From: CADEDV01 sp036383515
GTDB taxonomy: Bacteria > Bacteroidota > Bacteroidia > Chitinophagales > Chitinophagaceae
Assembly: GCA_036383515.1 (NCBI GenBank)
Contig: DASVOE010000114.1
Span: 1 to 64,000, forward strand
DNA length: 64,000 nt
Direction: 5' to 3'
Both the position numbers and the translations under genes were made by a program. The notes beneath the pieces were generated by a model. That model was not told the DNA's origin, did no database searches, and saw only the letters and a list, made by a program, of their open reading frames with translations. Shown here one piece after another: positions 42,215 through 53,700 of this stretch (positions are counted from its first letter, which is position 1; each line of letters begins with the position of its first letter).

Positions 42215-44404
42215 CTAATCCTCAGCTCCTGGATGGTAAGTGCTTTCAGCATTTTTTTCCACATCAACTTTATAAAAGAAAATATCTTTGAATTTCCCTT
42301 CGATATATAAGTTCGATTGATCCATAAAATGTTTTGACCGGGGATCAAATGATTGACCACCTGCCACAATTGACCTGGCTTTAATTTTCTTGCCAAATTC
42401 TACAACAGCTACAAAACTGTTACCAGCTACACCATATTGCTTGTGGGTACCAGGCCAAACCGTTTCATACGCCGGAAGCGAACCAAAAAATGCAGGTGCC
42501 ATGCCCACAGGAAAACTTGATGCGTTATCATCAAACGTTGGATAAATAGCTCCGCTTGTACGTTGATACCTGTTAATATCACCCCAGGGAATTTTCCATG
42601 ATCCATACATTTTTTGCAATCCCGAAAGAATACTATGCAAAATTTCTAATTGTTGTTTTGCAGAAGTGTTCGTTATTACTGATCTGGTAAAATTAACCTG
42701 GTCATCTGCTGGCTGATTGATACCTGCCTGTTTAGTAGAAACAAGCTGGTAAGCCCAAAAAATGGCGATGGTCGTAGCGACAGATGTAACAGAAGATCTT
42801 TTATCCCAAGCCCGGAGCATGGTTATTGCCTCCTTTAACTGGGAATAAAAAGGATCAGAAGTAGGCAACGCATCGAAGCTATTGAATAACGGTGGCAACA
42901 AACTATCAAAAATGGCGAGATAGTGATCATAACCAACTGCTATCAATTTCTCCATAGTAAATTTTTTCTCTTTTTCAATTTCACCAATAGCTCTTAGTGA
43001 TCGGAAATTTTCTCCTTCAGGTGCCATATAAGCTGGATAGCTATTCTTATTTAACGTATTAAAACCAGCCGCACTAAATGGAGTGGAGTTGCAGTTTTGA
43101 ATCCAACCCTGCGCAGGATTTTCTATATGCACCATTTCATCTATTTCGTGTACACCTTTCCATTCTGTTGCTGAAGTCGTTCCATCTACAGGTAAATTCC
43201 AATTATAATTAGCATTGCGTTTTGGAATAAAGTTGCCATGCCAGTAAGCAATATTTCCTTTATTGTCTGCATACATAGTATTGGTAGAAGTATTAGCTTT
43301 CAGCTCCATGGTCTTTTTAAACTCGTTAAAATTTACAGCCTTCATGCGTTGCCAGGATTGGATCAAACCATTTACGGAACGATTTTGCTCTTTTAAGCTC
43401 AGCCACTTCCCATTTCTGCTTCCCATCACAGGTCCATGATGTGTATAATAAATGCTAAGAGAATCTGTCAATATCTTATTATCTTTTTTATACGGAATGA
43501 TCACCTGTTTCTTTGAAACTGCTTTTAACGCACCATCATATTCATAGAAAAAGTCGTCTCCTTTTTGACTAATCTTTTCCTCATACAGATCTGCTACATC
43601 GGTCATTGATGAAGTATGCATCCAACCACAGTGCTCGTTGAATCCCTGGAAAATAAAAAACTGTCCCCATGTAGCTGCTCCATAGGCATTCAAACCTTCT
43701 TCGCTGACCATATGTACTTCTGTTCGGAAGTAAAAAGATACATGCGGGTTTATATAAAGCAGGGCATTTCCCGAGACTGTATTAGATGGCGCTATAGCAA
43801 AAGCATTGGAGCCTGCCGATTCTCTATGCACGGAACTATCAATTGAATTGGAAAGCTGGGGATTCTTACCATATAAATTTTTTATATCCTCCAATTGCAG
43901 TCCACCCATATTGATAGAAATATAAGCGCCATCCGTGAATAGAAGCGGGAACCATGGTTCAAAATGTGTTAATGCAACAGGCTTTACTTCCGGATGTTTA
44001 TATAAGTAATAATTGATACCGTCTGCAAAGGCATGCAGCAACTTCTTTAGCCATTCCGGGGCTTTATGATAATCTGCAATGGCAGCAGCTGTATCGTAAA
44101 TAATTTTCATTTGCAGGTCCTGGTATAAATAGTTTTCATTACCCACTTCAGCCATTCTTCCCAATACCTGCAGATAATTCCTTTCTACTCTTTCAAAGCT
44201 TTGTTCACATTGGGCATACATCAATCCGAATACAACATCCGCATCTGTTTTACCATAGATATGAGGAATGCCCCAGCGATCTCTTATAATGGTAACTCTT
44301 TGTGCCAGCTCTTTATAGCTGCTGTTCTCTTCTTTTTTATGTAACGATGAGCAAGCAACCGGAAGGATTATAATTACTAAGAATAGAAACTTCATGGACA
44401 GCAT
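42215..44404 (-). CDS. Penicillin acylase family lipoprotein
   Basis: The 729-residue N-terminal nucleophile hydrolase has a lipoprotein signal (FLFLVIIILPVACSS, Cys18). The alpha region includes VTIIRDRWGIPHIYGKTDADVVFGLMYAQCEQSFERVE, the family hallmark. The autocatalytic site is ESAGSNAFAI, with cleavage expected between Gly198 and Ser199, and Ser199 becoming the N-terminal catalytic residue of the beta subunit. The beta subunit carries the downstream conserved HTSSMTDVADLYEE, YYTHHGPVMG and MELKANTSTNTMYADNKGNIAYWHGNFIP. Substrates in the family include beta-lactam side chains and acyl-homoserine lactones. The lipobox suggests membrane attachment. Confidence 0.9.
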   Translation of the reverse strand: MLSMKFLFLVIIILPVACSSLHKKEENSSYKELAQRVTIIRDRWGIPHIYGKTDADVVFGLMYAQCEQSFERVERNYLQVLGRMAEVGNENYLYQDLQMKIIYDTAAAIADYHKAPEWLKKLLHAFADGINYYLYKHPEVKPVALTHFEPWFPLLFTDGAYISINMGGLQLEDIKNLYGKNPQLSNSIDSSVHRESAGSNAFAIAPSNTVSGNALLYINPHVSFYFRTEVHMVSEEGLNAYGAATWGQFFIFQGFNEHCGWMHTSSMTDVADLYEEKISQKGDDFFYEYDGALKAVSKKQVIIPYKKDNKILTDSLSIYYTHHGPVMGSRNGKWLSLKEQNRSVNGLIQSWQRMKAVNFNEFKKTMELKANTSTNTMYADNKGNIAYWHGNFIPKRNANYNWNLPVDGTTSATEWKGVHEIDEMVHIENPAQGWIQNCNSTPFSAAGFNTLNKNSYPAYMAPEGENFRSLRAIGEIEKEKKFTMEKLIAVGYDHYLAIFDSLLPPLFNSFDALPTSDPFYSQLKEAITMLRAWDKRSSVTSVATTIAIFWAYQLVSTKQAGINQPADDQVNFTRSVITNTSAKQQLEILHSILSGLQKMYGSWKIPWGDINRYQRTSGAIYPTFDDNASSFPVGMAPAFFGSLPAYETVWPGTHKQYGVAGNSFVAVVEFGKKIKARSIVAGGQSFDPRSKHFMDQSNLYIEGKFKDIFFYKVDVEKNAESTYHPGAED

Positions 44405-44735
44405 TATTTCGTATACAAGTTAAGTATTCTATTTTACTGGAAATTCGGCAGGTGTTCAGGTGAGGACTGTAAATTATTTTTATGCTCTCTAGTTTTTTCA
44501 GGCTATATCAAATGTATTAGTTACACCTATTACTTTCCGATACAAAATACTGCTTCCCGTGCCAGCAAGGGTTCTGAGAATTAAGATAAAAAATTGGCAA
44601 CACAAAAAATCAAACAAAAGAAAACAAGAACAAGGTATAACGGCTAGGTTGAATATAATTGAATAAGGCAATGAAAAACCGAACGATAAATTCATCCATA
44701 TTGGTCTCTTCTCTCTTAAACGCTACGCGACATAA

Positions 44736-44768
44736 TAAAAAGGGCCATTTTTCAATGGCCCTTTTTTA
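44736..44768. terminator. Bidirectional intrinsic terminator
   Basis: Stem GGGCCAT (44742-44748) and ATGGCCC (44755-44761), loop of six, A-run before and T-run after. On minus it closes the giant gene that ends at 44785. On plus there is no gene immediately upstream. Confidence 0.85.
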
Positions 44769-44784
44769 ATACTGAAAATAAAAT

Positions 44785-47700
44785 CTATTGTTTTATGAAC
44801 TTCACAACAGCACTACTTCCATCCCGCCTGATCAATTTTACATAATACTGGCCTCCAGGCAAATGGCCTACGATAATATCTTTTCTTATCAAACCAGCTA
44901 TGCTCACCGTCATCATCTTTTCACCATTCATCGTCAAGATATCGGCTGAAACCCATTCTTCTGATAATTTTAATTGGTCAAGTGTTACAAGATCAGCAGC
45001 CGGGTTTGGATAAACACGGGCAATCAATATATCCGGCGTGCTGACAGTAAACCCAAGTGCAGCACTGGTTACCGATGGAGGATTGGCACAGAGTAAAGTG
45101 CTTGTTACCACACACCGTATTCTATCCCCCGTTGCATCAGGTGTATAGCTTATAGTTAAGTTAGTTCCACCCGGAATATTCTGCCAGCCATGCATTGTTG
45201 TACTATCCTGCCATTGAAGTTGCGGCGCCAAGCCTGCATTTCCCGACACAACAGTAAGCGTGGTAGAGTTTCCCCCTACCAGCGTAGTATTGCCACTGAT
45301 TGTTGCCGTTGGTATGGAAAAGTTACCGATCGAAATAGTAATGATATTGCTGTTCACTGATGCAGTGGCCACACAGGTTGCATTGCTTGTCATGATCACT
45401 CTGGCTGCGCTGCCATTGGTAATGATCGGGCCGATGTACACATTCGAATTCGTTCCTACATTCACACCATTCACCTGCCATTGATAAGATGGATTCGATC
45501 CACCATTGACCGGGGTAGCGGTAAACGTAACCGGATAACCAGGACAACTTTGCGTAGCGGAAGCTGTAATGTTAACAGTTGCCGTTAGAACGGGATTTAC
45601 CGTGAGCGTTATTGTATTGCTTGTGGCAGTTGTCGCCGTTACACAAGTAGCATTGCTTGTCAGGATCACTTTCACCTGCGCACCATTCGTCAATGCAGGG
45701 GATGTGAAGGTATTGCTGTTCGTACCTGCAATCACACCATTTACCTGCCACTCGTAAGAAGGGTTAGTTCCTCCGTTTGCAGGTATAGCGGTAAACGTAA
45801 CACTGCTGCCTGCGCAGACAGTTGTATTGCCAGTTGTAATAGTAACCGATGGTGTGACAAGCGGATTCACGGTGATAGTAATACCAGTGCTCGTTGCCGA
45901 TGCAGGCGAAGCGCAGCTTAAGCTGCTGGTCATGATCACTTTTACTTCACTTCCCGTAGCCAGCGTGCTTGTTATAAATGTATTGCTGTTGGTACCTGCA
46001 TTCACCCCATTAACCTGCCATTGATAGGTTGGTGTAGTACCACCATTAACAGGTGTAGCTGTAAAGGTCACCGGCGTGCCGGCACAAACTGTTGTTGCAG
46101 GCGTGCTGATCGTTACTGACGGTGTCAATGTTGGACTAACAGAAAGTACAAGTGTATTACTTGTTGCAGTGGGTGTGGAAATACAGTTTGCATTGCTTGT
46201 CATGATTACCTGCACTTGTTCAGCTCCTGTGAGGGATGATGTGGTGAACACATTACTGTTGGTACCCGCGTTTATTCCATTCACCTGCCATTGATAAGAT
46301 GGATTAGGACCTCCGTTAGTTGGAGCAGCCGTAAATGTAACAGGGTTTCCCGGGCAGATCGCCGTTGATGAAGCTATAATCGAAACAGCTGGTGTTGCAA
46401 TTGGGTTCACTGTCATGGTAACGGTGTTGCTGGTTGCCGTTGTTGCGGTAACACAGGTAGCATTGCTCGTCATGATCACTTTCAACTGTGCACCATTGGT
46501 CAGGGTAGTTGACGTGAAAGTATTACTATTCGTACCTGCATTCGCACCATTTACCTGCCATTGATAAGATGGAGCAACACCACCATTTGTTGGCGTAGCA
46601 GTAAATGTTACAGATTCACCTGCACAAATAGTTGTTGCAGTCCCACTAATGTTCACAGATGGTGTAATGCTTGGCGTTATTACTACGCTTAGTGTGTTGC
46701 TGGTTGCTGTTGTGGTTGTAACACAGGTAGCATTGCTCGTCATGATCACTTTTACTTGGGCTCCATCCGGAAGTATGGAACTGTTGAATACACTGCTATT
46801 GGTGCCCGTATTTACGCCATTTACCTGCCATTGATAGGATGGGTTGGTACCGCCATGAACCGGAACAGCAGTAAACGAAACATTGGTGCCGCTACAGGCT
46901 GTCGTAGTAGAAGAACTGATACTGACCGATGGCGTAGTTGCCGAAGAAGGAATCAACTTAAAGATATTACTGAAATTTATACCGTTCACCACACAGCGAT
47001 ACTCATAACCAATCCAGCCAGCCGGAATATTAGTAAGTTGTAGTGTTGCTGCTGTTGCACCACTATAATTAGCATTGTTTGAAATATTTGCAAACCCACT
47101 ACCTGAATTCAATTGCCATTGATAGGAAGTACCTGAAATGTTCGATGTGAACGAAGCGTTGCCATTTGCACAGAATGGAACTGGAATGATAGTAGTAGAA
47201 GGATTTTGGTTGTTGCGCAAAATCGTGATCGAGTTGGCCGAACTGTTACTTAAAGCAAGGTCAGGCATTCCGTCGCCGTCCACATCAGCCGCAGCAAGGG
47301 CCAGGGCAATGCTGCTCAGCGGGTAATCGATCTTGGGATCAAATACAAAATTACCGATGCTGCTTTTGTTAGCCAGTACCGACACCGTATTATTTACCTG
47401 GCTCGTAACGGCAATATCGATCTTTCCATTTCCATCGAGGTCCGCAAGTGCTAAACCAAAAGGTTCGCCTGTTGCAGCAAAACTGCTGCCCAGAACAAAG
47501 GAAATATTATCTGGGCTGGACATATTGCGGTAGATGGATAACCCATTAGTATAATTGCTTACTATGATTTCAGCTCTGCCATCCCCATCGATGTCGCCCG
47601 TAACTACATCGCGTGCACCTGACGGGGCCAGGGGATAATAGGTAGAGGAGAACGATATAGCTGCTGCCGTAGCCGTATTTCGGAGTATTTGTATACTTTG

Positions 47701-50700
47701 CTGCAAAGAAGAAGTGACGACTATATCTGTTCTTCCATCAAGATCAACATCCGCTGCAGCGATGGCGCTGGGATTGGTGTGTGTTGGGAAGGTGACCCGC
47801 GGAGCGAAGCTGATCGTGCTGCCCGAACTCGTGTTTTTATACACACTGATCAAGCCCGAATACTGACCAATACACGCCACATCAGGCTTTCCATCCTGGT
47901 CAAAATCGCCAGTTATTGCCTTGAAGGGCCCCAAGGTACCGGTTAGAATTATAGGTGCCTCAAAACTGATATTTCCATTGGTGCTGCTGTTAGCAAGTAT
48001 TTCTACAGCATTAAGATCGCCGCCTACTGAGGCGACGAGGTCTAACTTACCATCACCATTGAAATCAGCAAAACCTGTTTTAATAATCGAACTAGATCTT
48101 GGAATAATCACTCTGGATGCAAAAGCAACTGTTGAAGGTGTACTTGTATTGCGGAAGAAACTTATGTTGCGGTTACTACTACCACTATTTGGAACTACCA
48201 GGTCTGTTTTACCATCACCATCAATATCAGCAAATGCCAAACCTGCCGGGCCTGCTGCTGAATTAGAATCCAAACGCAGTATAAAACTGTTTGTATTCAA
48301 ACCACCTGCACCCGGGAATGTAGGCAGGAATGATACATTTGAATACGCAGTGAGCCCACCATTGGTAACAGACACCGGACCATAAGCTGCACCACTTGGA
48401 ACGGTAACAGTAAGCGAAATGCTGCTTGCTGCAGTAGCTGTCGCTCTTACTCCGCCAAAATAGATGATATTGGCAGCGGCTGTACTATTAAAGCCGGCAC
48501 CTGTAATGGTCACTAAGCTTCCTGGCGCACCCACTGTTGGGGAGATCGTAGTGATCATCGGTGCCGAAATATGTACAAAGCCGGCAAGCGTTGAACTGCC
48601 CGCAACCGTTGTTACAGAAACACTGCCAGAAGCACCACTGCCAACCGTTGCAGTAATAGTGCTGGCATTTACCACTGTAAAGTTTAAGGCGGCCACCCCA
48701 CCAATGGTTACTTGTGTGGCACCTGTAAAATTAGTACCATTAATAGTGATCACCGTACCGTTGGCACCGGCAGCCGGTGTGAAACCAGTAATGAAAGGAC
48801 TTGTAGTCAGGTAAGTAAAGCCAGTTTTATTTGCATTGGCAGTTGGGTTGGTAACCGCCACTGTTCCTGATGCACCTGCACCCACTACCGCCTCGATCAG
48901 GATAGGTGACAGGATCGTAAACGAAGCAGCATCCACGCCTCCAAATTTCACTGTATTTACGGCCCCGAAGTTTGAGCCTGCGATTTGCACTGTCATGCCT
49001 GTGGTAGCACTTGTTGGGAAGAAACTGGTAACGGTAAGATTATTCAGGTATAAATATCCGCCGAGAGAAGCAGTACCTACAGGAGTTGTTACAGACACTG
49101 TACCTGACGTACCATTGGCAACTCTTGCTGTAACAGTAGTAGGTGATACGTTCGTAATAGCTGTTCCTTCGTATCCGCCAAATTTGATAGAGGTAGTACC
49201 GCTAAGATTAGTACCTGTGATCGTGATCAGCGCATTACCACCCGAGGTCGTTGGAGTGAAAGAGCTGATCGTTGGCGGGAACAAAAAGTTGAAAGAATTA
49301 TACGTTCCGGTTCCTGTGGGACCTGTTACTGTTACCGCGCCCGCTGCACCTGTTCCAAGGGTTGCCACAATTTGTGTCGGCGATACAATGGTAAAGGCCG
49401 CAGCCGCAGTGTTACCAAAATTGACCTGTGTAGCACCCGAAAAGTTGGCACCTATGATCATTACCTGTGCTCCGGGTATAGCATTACCCGGCGAAATGCT
49501 GGCAATATGTGGTGCACTTCCATACATAAACCCACTAAGACTTGCCATACCATTGGCAGTATTAACGACTACATCACCTGACGCACCAGCAGCGAGTACA
49601 GCTGTTATTTCTGTTGGGGAAACTACGTTGAAGGATGTTGCTGCCACACCACCAAATGTTACGGCGGTGGTACCCGTAAAACCTGAACCTGTAATAGTGA
49701 TGGTTGCACCAGCAATCGCACTTGTCGGGGTGAATGAAGTAATGGAAGGTCCCACACCCCCCACCACATTGCGAAGAATAGCCGTTGGCCCGTCATTCTG
49801 AAAGATCACTACTTCCGGGCGGCCATCGTTGTCAAGGTCGCCAGTTACTACACGTCCAGAAGAAAGGGCAAGGGCGAAATCCCATTTTGGAGCAAACTGG
49901 ATATTACCTGTACTGCTTTGATTTTTTAGGACGGAAATAGTTTGGGACGAGAAATTGGACACAGATATTTCCGCTTTTCCATCACCATCCAGGTCATTGA
50001 TATCAATTCCTCTTGGAAACTGGCCGGTCGCTACATCCAAAACAGCAGGAAATGCAAATGCTCCTGTAGTACTGTTGTTTTTATAAAACCGTAAACCAGG
50101 GTTGGAAGAACTTCCTGCTATGAGATCCGGTTTTCCATCACCGTCAAGATCTCCCACACAAATGTCGGTTTTGCCATCTGCAATAAGGGTCCTGTTGCCC
50201 AGTGTAATAGTACCCGGGTTACTTATGTTGCGAAATGCATCCACACCGGCAGTACTTGCTGTCAGCAAATCAATTTTACCATCCCCATCAAGGTCATGTC
50301 CACCGACGCCCTGGCCATATTGGGTAAGACTATAATCTTCGCGTGCTGCAAAGCTGATAGCCCCATTTACTGTTGTATTCCTAAACACACTCAGGGTTTG
50401 TGTAGAGTAGTTGGAGGCGAGTATATCTGGTTTGCCATCCCCATCTATATCACGTACATCAACCCCCGAAGGATTGGCGCCGGTAACACTTAACACATAA
50501 TCCAATCTTGCTGCAAAAGAAATTGAACCCGGCGTACTTGTATTGCGGATCACAGACATCGTATTTGTTCCATAAACCATTACAATATCCAATTTCCCAT
50601 CTCCATCGATATCTCCAAATTGTGCAAGAGGTCCGCTTGCTAATGTGGGGACTATAATAGCCGGTGCAAAATTAAGATTACCGGTAATGCTAAGGTTACG

Positions 50701-53700
50701 TGAAATACCAAGGCCGTTATTCCACATACCCACCATATCCAATTTTCCATCCTCATCTATATCGACCAGTGTACCTACCCCAGTGGACTGCACATCATAG
50801 CGGGCTGCAAAAGCACTGTTGAAATTGGAACTGGCACCCGGAAATGTAGTAGTAAAAGGTTTTGGACTTTCGGCTGTCAAATTTCGGCAGGTGACCGTAA
50901 TAGGTTTTAATGCTGAATTAAAAGGGACCCTTACGGTGATGCTTGTTGCTGTTGCAGCCATAACGGTTGCTTTTGCCCCACCAAAATGGACGATGTTCTC
51001 CCCAGCTGTTGGTCCAAAGTTGGTACCGGTAATGGTAACAATCGTTCCAACCGCACCTGATTGCGGTGATACGGAAGTAATAACCGGCGGGAAACCAAAT
51101 ACAAACCCACTCAGCGTTCCTGTTCCAAAATTATTCGTCACCGTTACTGCACCGGTTGCGCCGGTACCTACGATCGCTGTGATCTGTGTGGGAGAATTAA
51201 CGATATAAGAAGCAGCGGGCACTCCGCCAAAACTTACCACTGATACATTTGTAAAATTTACACCCATAATGATAACTGAAGTGCCTTGTTCACCTATTGT
51301 TGGAGTAAATGATTGAATGAAGGGTGAAGGCACAGTGGCATTGACATGCACAGACATTCGTCTTGCCGTTTCACTTGTTACGATCGCATCATTTTTTCCA
51401 TCACCATTAATATCAGCAAGGGCTAAAGCGTGTTCACCATTGAATGCACCGGGGGCATAATTCACTTTTGGGCTGAATGATATATTGCCGGGCGTACTAT
51501 TGTTTTTAAATACGGCGAGGTTATGACTGATCAATACAACGGCAATATCTAATTTACCATCTCCATCGAGGTCGCTAAGTTTTAATTCCTGTGGATTTAC
51601 ATTCGCCACCAATTGTGCCGGTGTCGCAAATTGTATAGCTCCTCCTGAAGTGGTATTGCGCAATACAAAGATCAGCGAACCATTGTGGTCGCCCGTTACC
51701 AGGTCTGTCTTGCCATCCCCATCCAGGTCACCTGCTGCCATCCATGAATGCGTATAGCCTGTATAGGTTACAACCGGACCAAAGGAGATATTTCCTTTTG
51801 TACAGTTGTTTTTTAAAATATTGAATTGATTTTCTACAGCATTTGGAACGATCAGTTCCGGTTTCTTATCTCCATCCAGGTCGCTCAATAGAATATTTCT
51901 TCCACCCCAAACCGGATAGGTTACCCGCGGTGCAAAAGCAATTGCGCCGGGTTCACTGATGTTGCGTAGTATGGAGGTAGCTACATCAGGATAAAAAGTA
52001 AGGACAATATCCGCCTTGCCATCTCCATCCACATCATCAATCGTGATACCCGATGGACTATTGCCCACCGGAAGGCTAATTGATGTCCCAAAGGATATAT
52101 TTCCGGGGGTGGAGGTATTGCGCCTTACACCCAGATAAGATCCGCCTCCGATAATGGCCATATCTGGTTTACCATCGCCATCCAGATCCCCTACTCTTAC
52201 ACCCCCATACCCGGCTGGACTAAAATTGACAGGTGCATCAAAGCTCACCGCACTTGTAGTACTTGTATTGCGATAAATAAATACGCCGGAGTTCTGACCA
52301 TTCGCATAATGGGAAACAAGCACATCCGATTTACCATCTCCATCGATATCATTTACCGATACACGGGTAGGTCCCATATCTGAAGGCAGACTGGTATTGA
52401 CCATTGTCTCGAATGTTGTATTCGTTATTACTCCTCCATTCGGAAATGTTACCAGGAAGGGATAGGATGAATACCCAATAAGCTGGTTCGCAAGAATGCT
52501 GATATTTTCAAATGTAGCACCTATTGGTATGGTTACAGTCAAGGATGTTGGAGATGCTGCAGTTACCGTTGCCTGCACAGCACCGAAATAAACTGTATTG
52601 CCGGTAGTCGTTAAATGAAAACCGGTACCAGTGATCGTAATGGTTGTACCCACTGGTCCGCTTACAGGAGAGAAGTTTGTAATCACCGGAGGAGCGAACC
52701 AGGTAAAATTGTCTAACGTTGAAGAACCACCGGGAGTACTTACCTGCACTACACCAGAAGCACCCGGGCCAACTACTGCTGTAATGCCATTGGAAGAATT
52801 TACAGTATAAGAGATCACGGGCACCCCACCGACCGACACTGCTGTAGCAGCATTGAAGGATGTTCCCGTTATTGTCATGATCGTTCCATGTGTTCCCTGG
52901 CTAGGTGTAAATGATGTAATGGTTGGTTGCGAAACAAAACCGGGCAATGTTGCTATTCCTCCTGTTGTTGTCACCACCACATTCCCTGAAGGGCCTGAAG
53001 GTGTGATAGCGGTGATGGTGGTTGGAGAGATCACGGTATAACTTACCGGCACTCCCCCGATCGTTACGGATGTTACGGAAGCGAAATTTGTACCGGTAAT
53101 AGTAATCGTTGTTCCTGCAGGCGCGGTCATTGGCGTGAACGATGAAATAGTAGGCGGGGGAAGGAAGATAAACCCAGCCAGTGAATCCTGTCCTGTGGTA
53201 GTACATACCCGTACAAAACCCGAAGCGCCCACGACAACGGTTGCTTTAACCTCTGTAGGTGATACGTAGGTGATCGAACTTGCGTTGACATTACCAAATG
53301 CTACTGAGAATGGCATACTGAAATTAGATCCGCTGATCGTGACCTGTGTACCTGTACCCGCTTGTATTGGTGTAAACGATGTTACTTTAACCGGTGGATA
53401 GTAATACTGATATTTCGTGGTTGTATCACTGATGCCGCTGGTATTTGTTACAATAAGCATGATAGTATCAGTGGTACGATTTACATCATGAACGAAACTA
53501 GTGTTGTAGGAAGTGCTGAATTGGATTCCATTCAAATGCCAGGCAGAAGAATGTGAAGGATTGGTATAATTAAACAGTTTTACCGCATTCGTATTGTATA
53601 TACCAGCAGTATCAATTTTAAAATACGCTCTTGGTAAAGGGGTGTCCCCGGCATTTGTTGTTAACTGTATCACTTCCCGGTATCCATATGCCCAGAACTG

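Noticed and set aside
44498..44695. 65-codon minus-strand open frame between the acylase and giant genes
   Set aside because: Hydrophobic and cysteine-rich but without family match, and not preserved by any context. Low support.
45300..46950. CRISPR-like array (regular repeat spacing)
   Set aside because: The 270-base period lies inside a continuous open frame encoding Ig-like domains. The repeats are not short and identical with unique spacers.
45260..49801. Many long plus-strand open frames opposite the giant gene (up to 321 codons)
   Set aside because: Val/Pro/Thr-rich antisense readings of the IPT and Ig repeats, an expected by-product of the repetitive coding strand.
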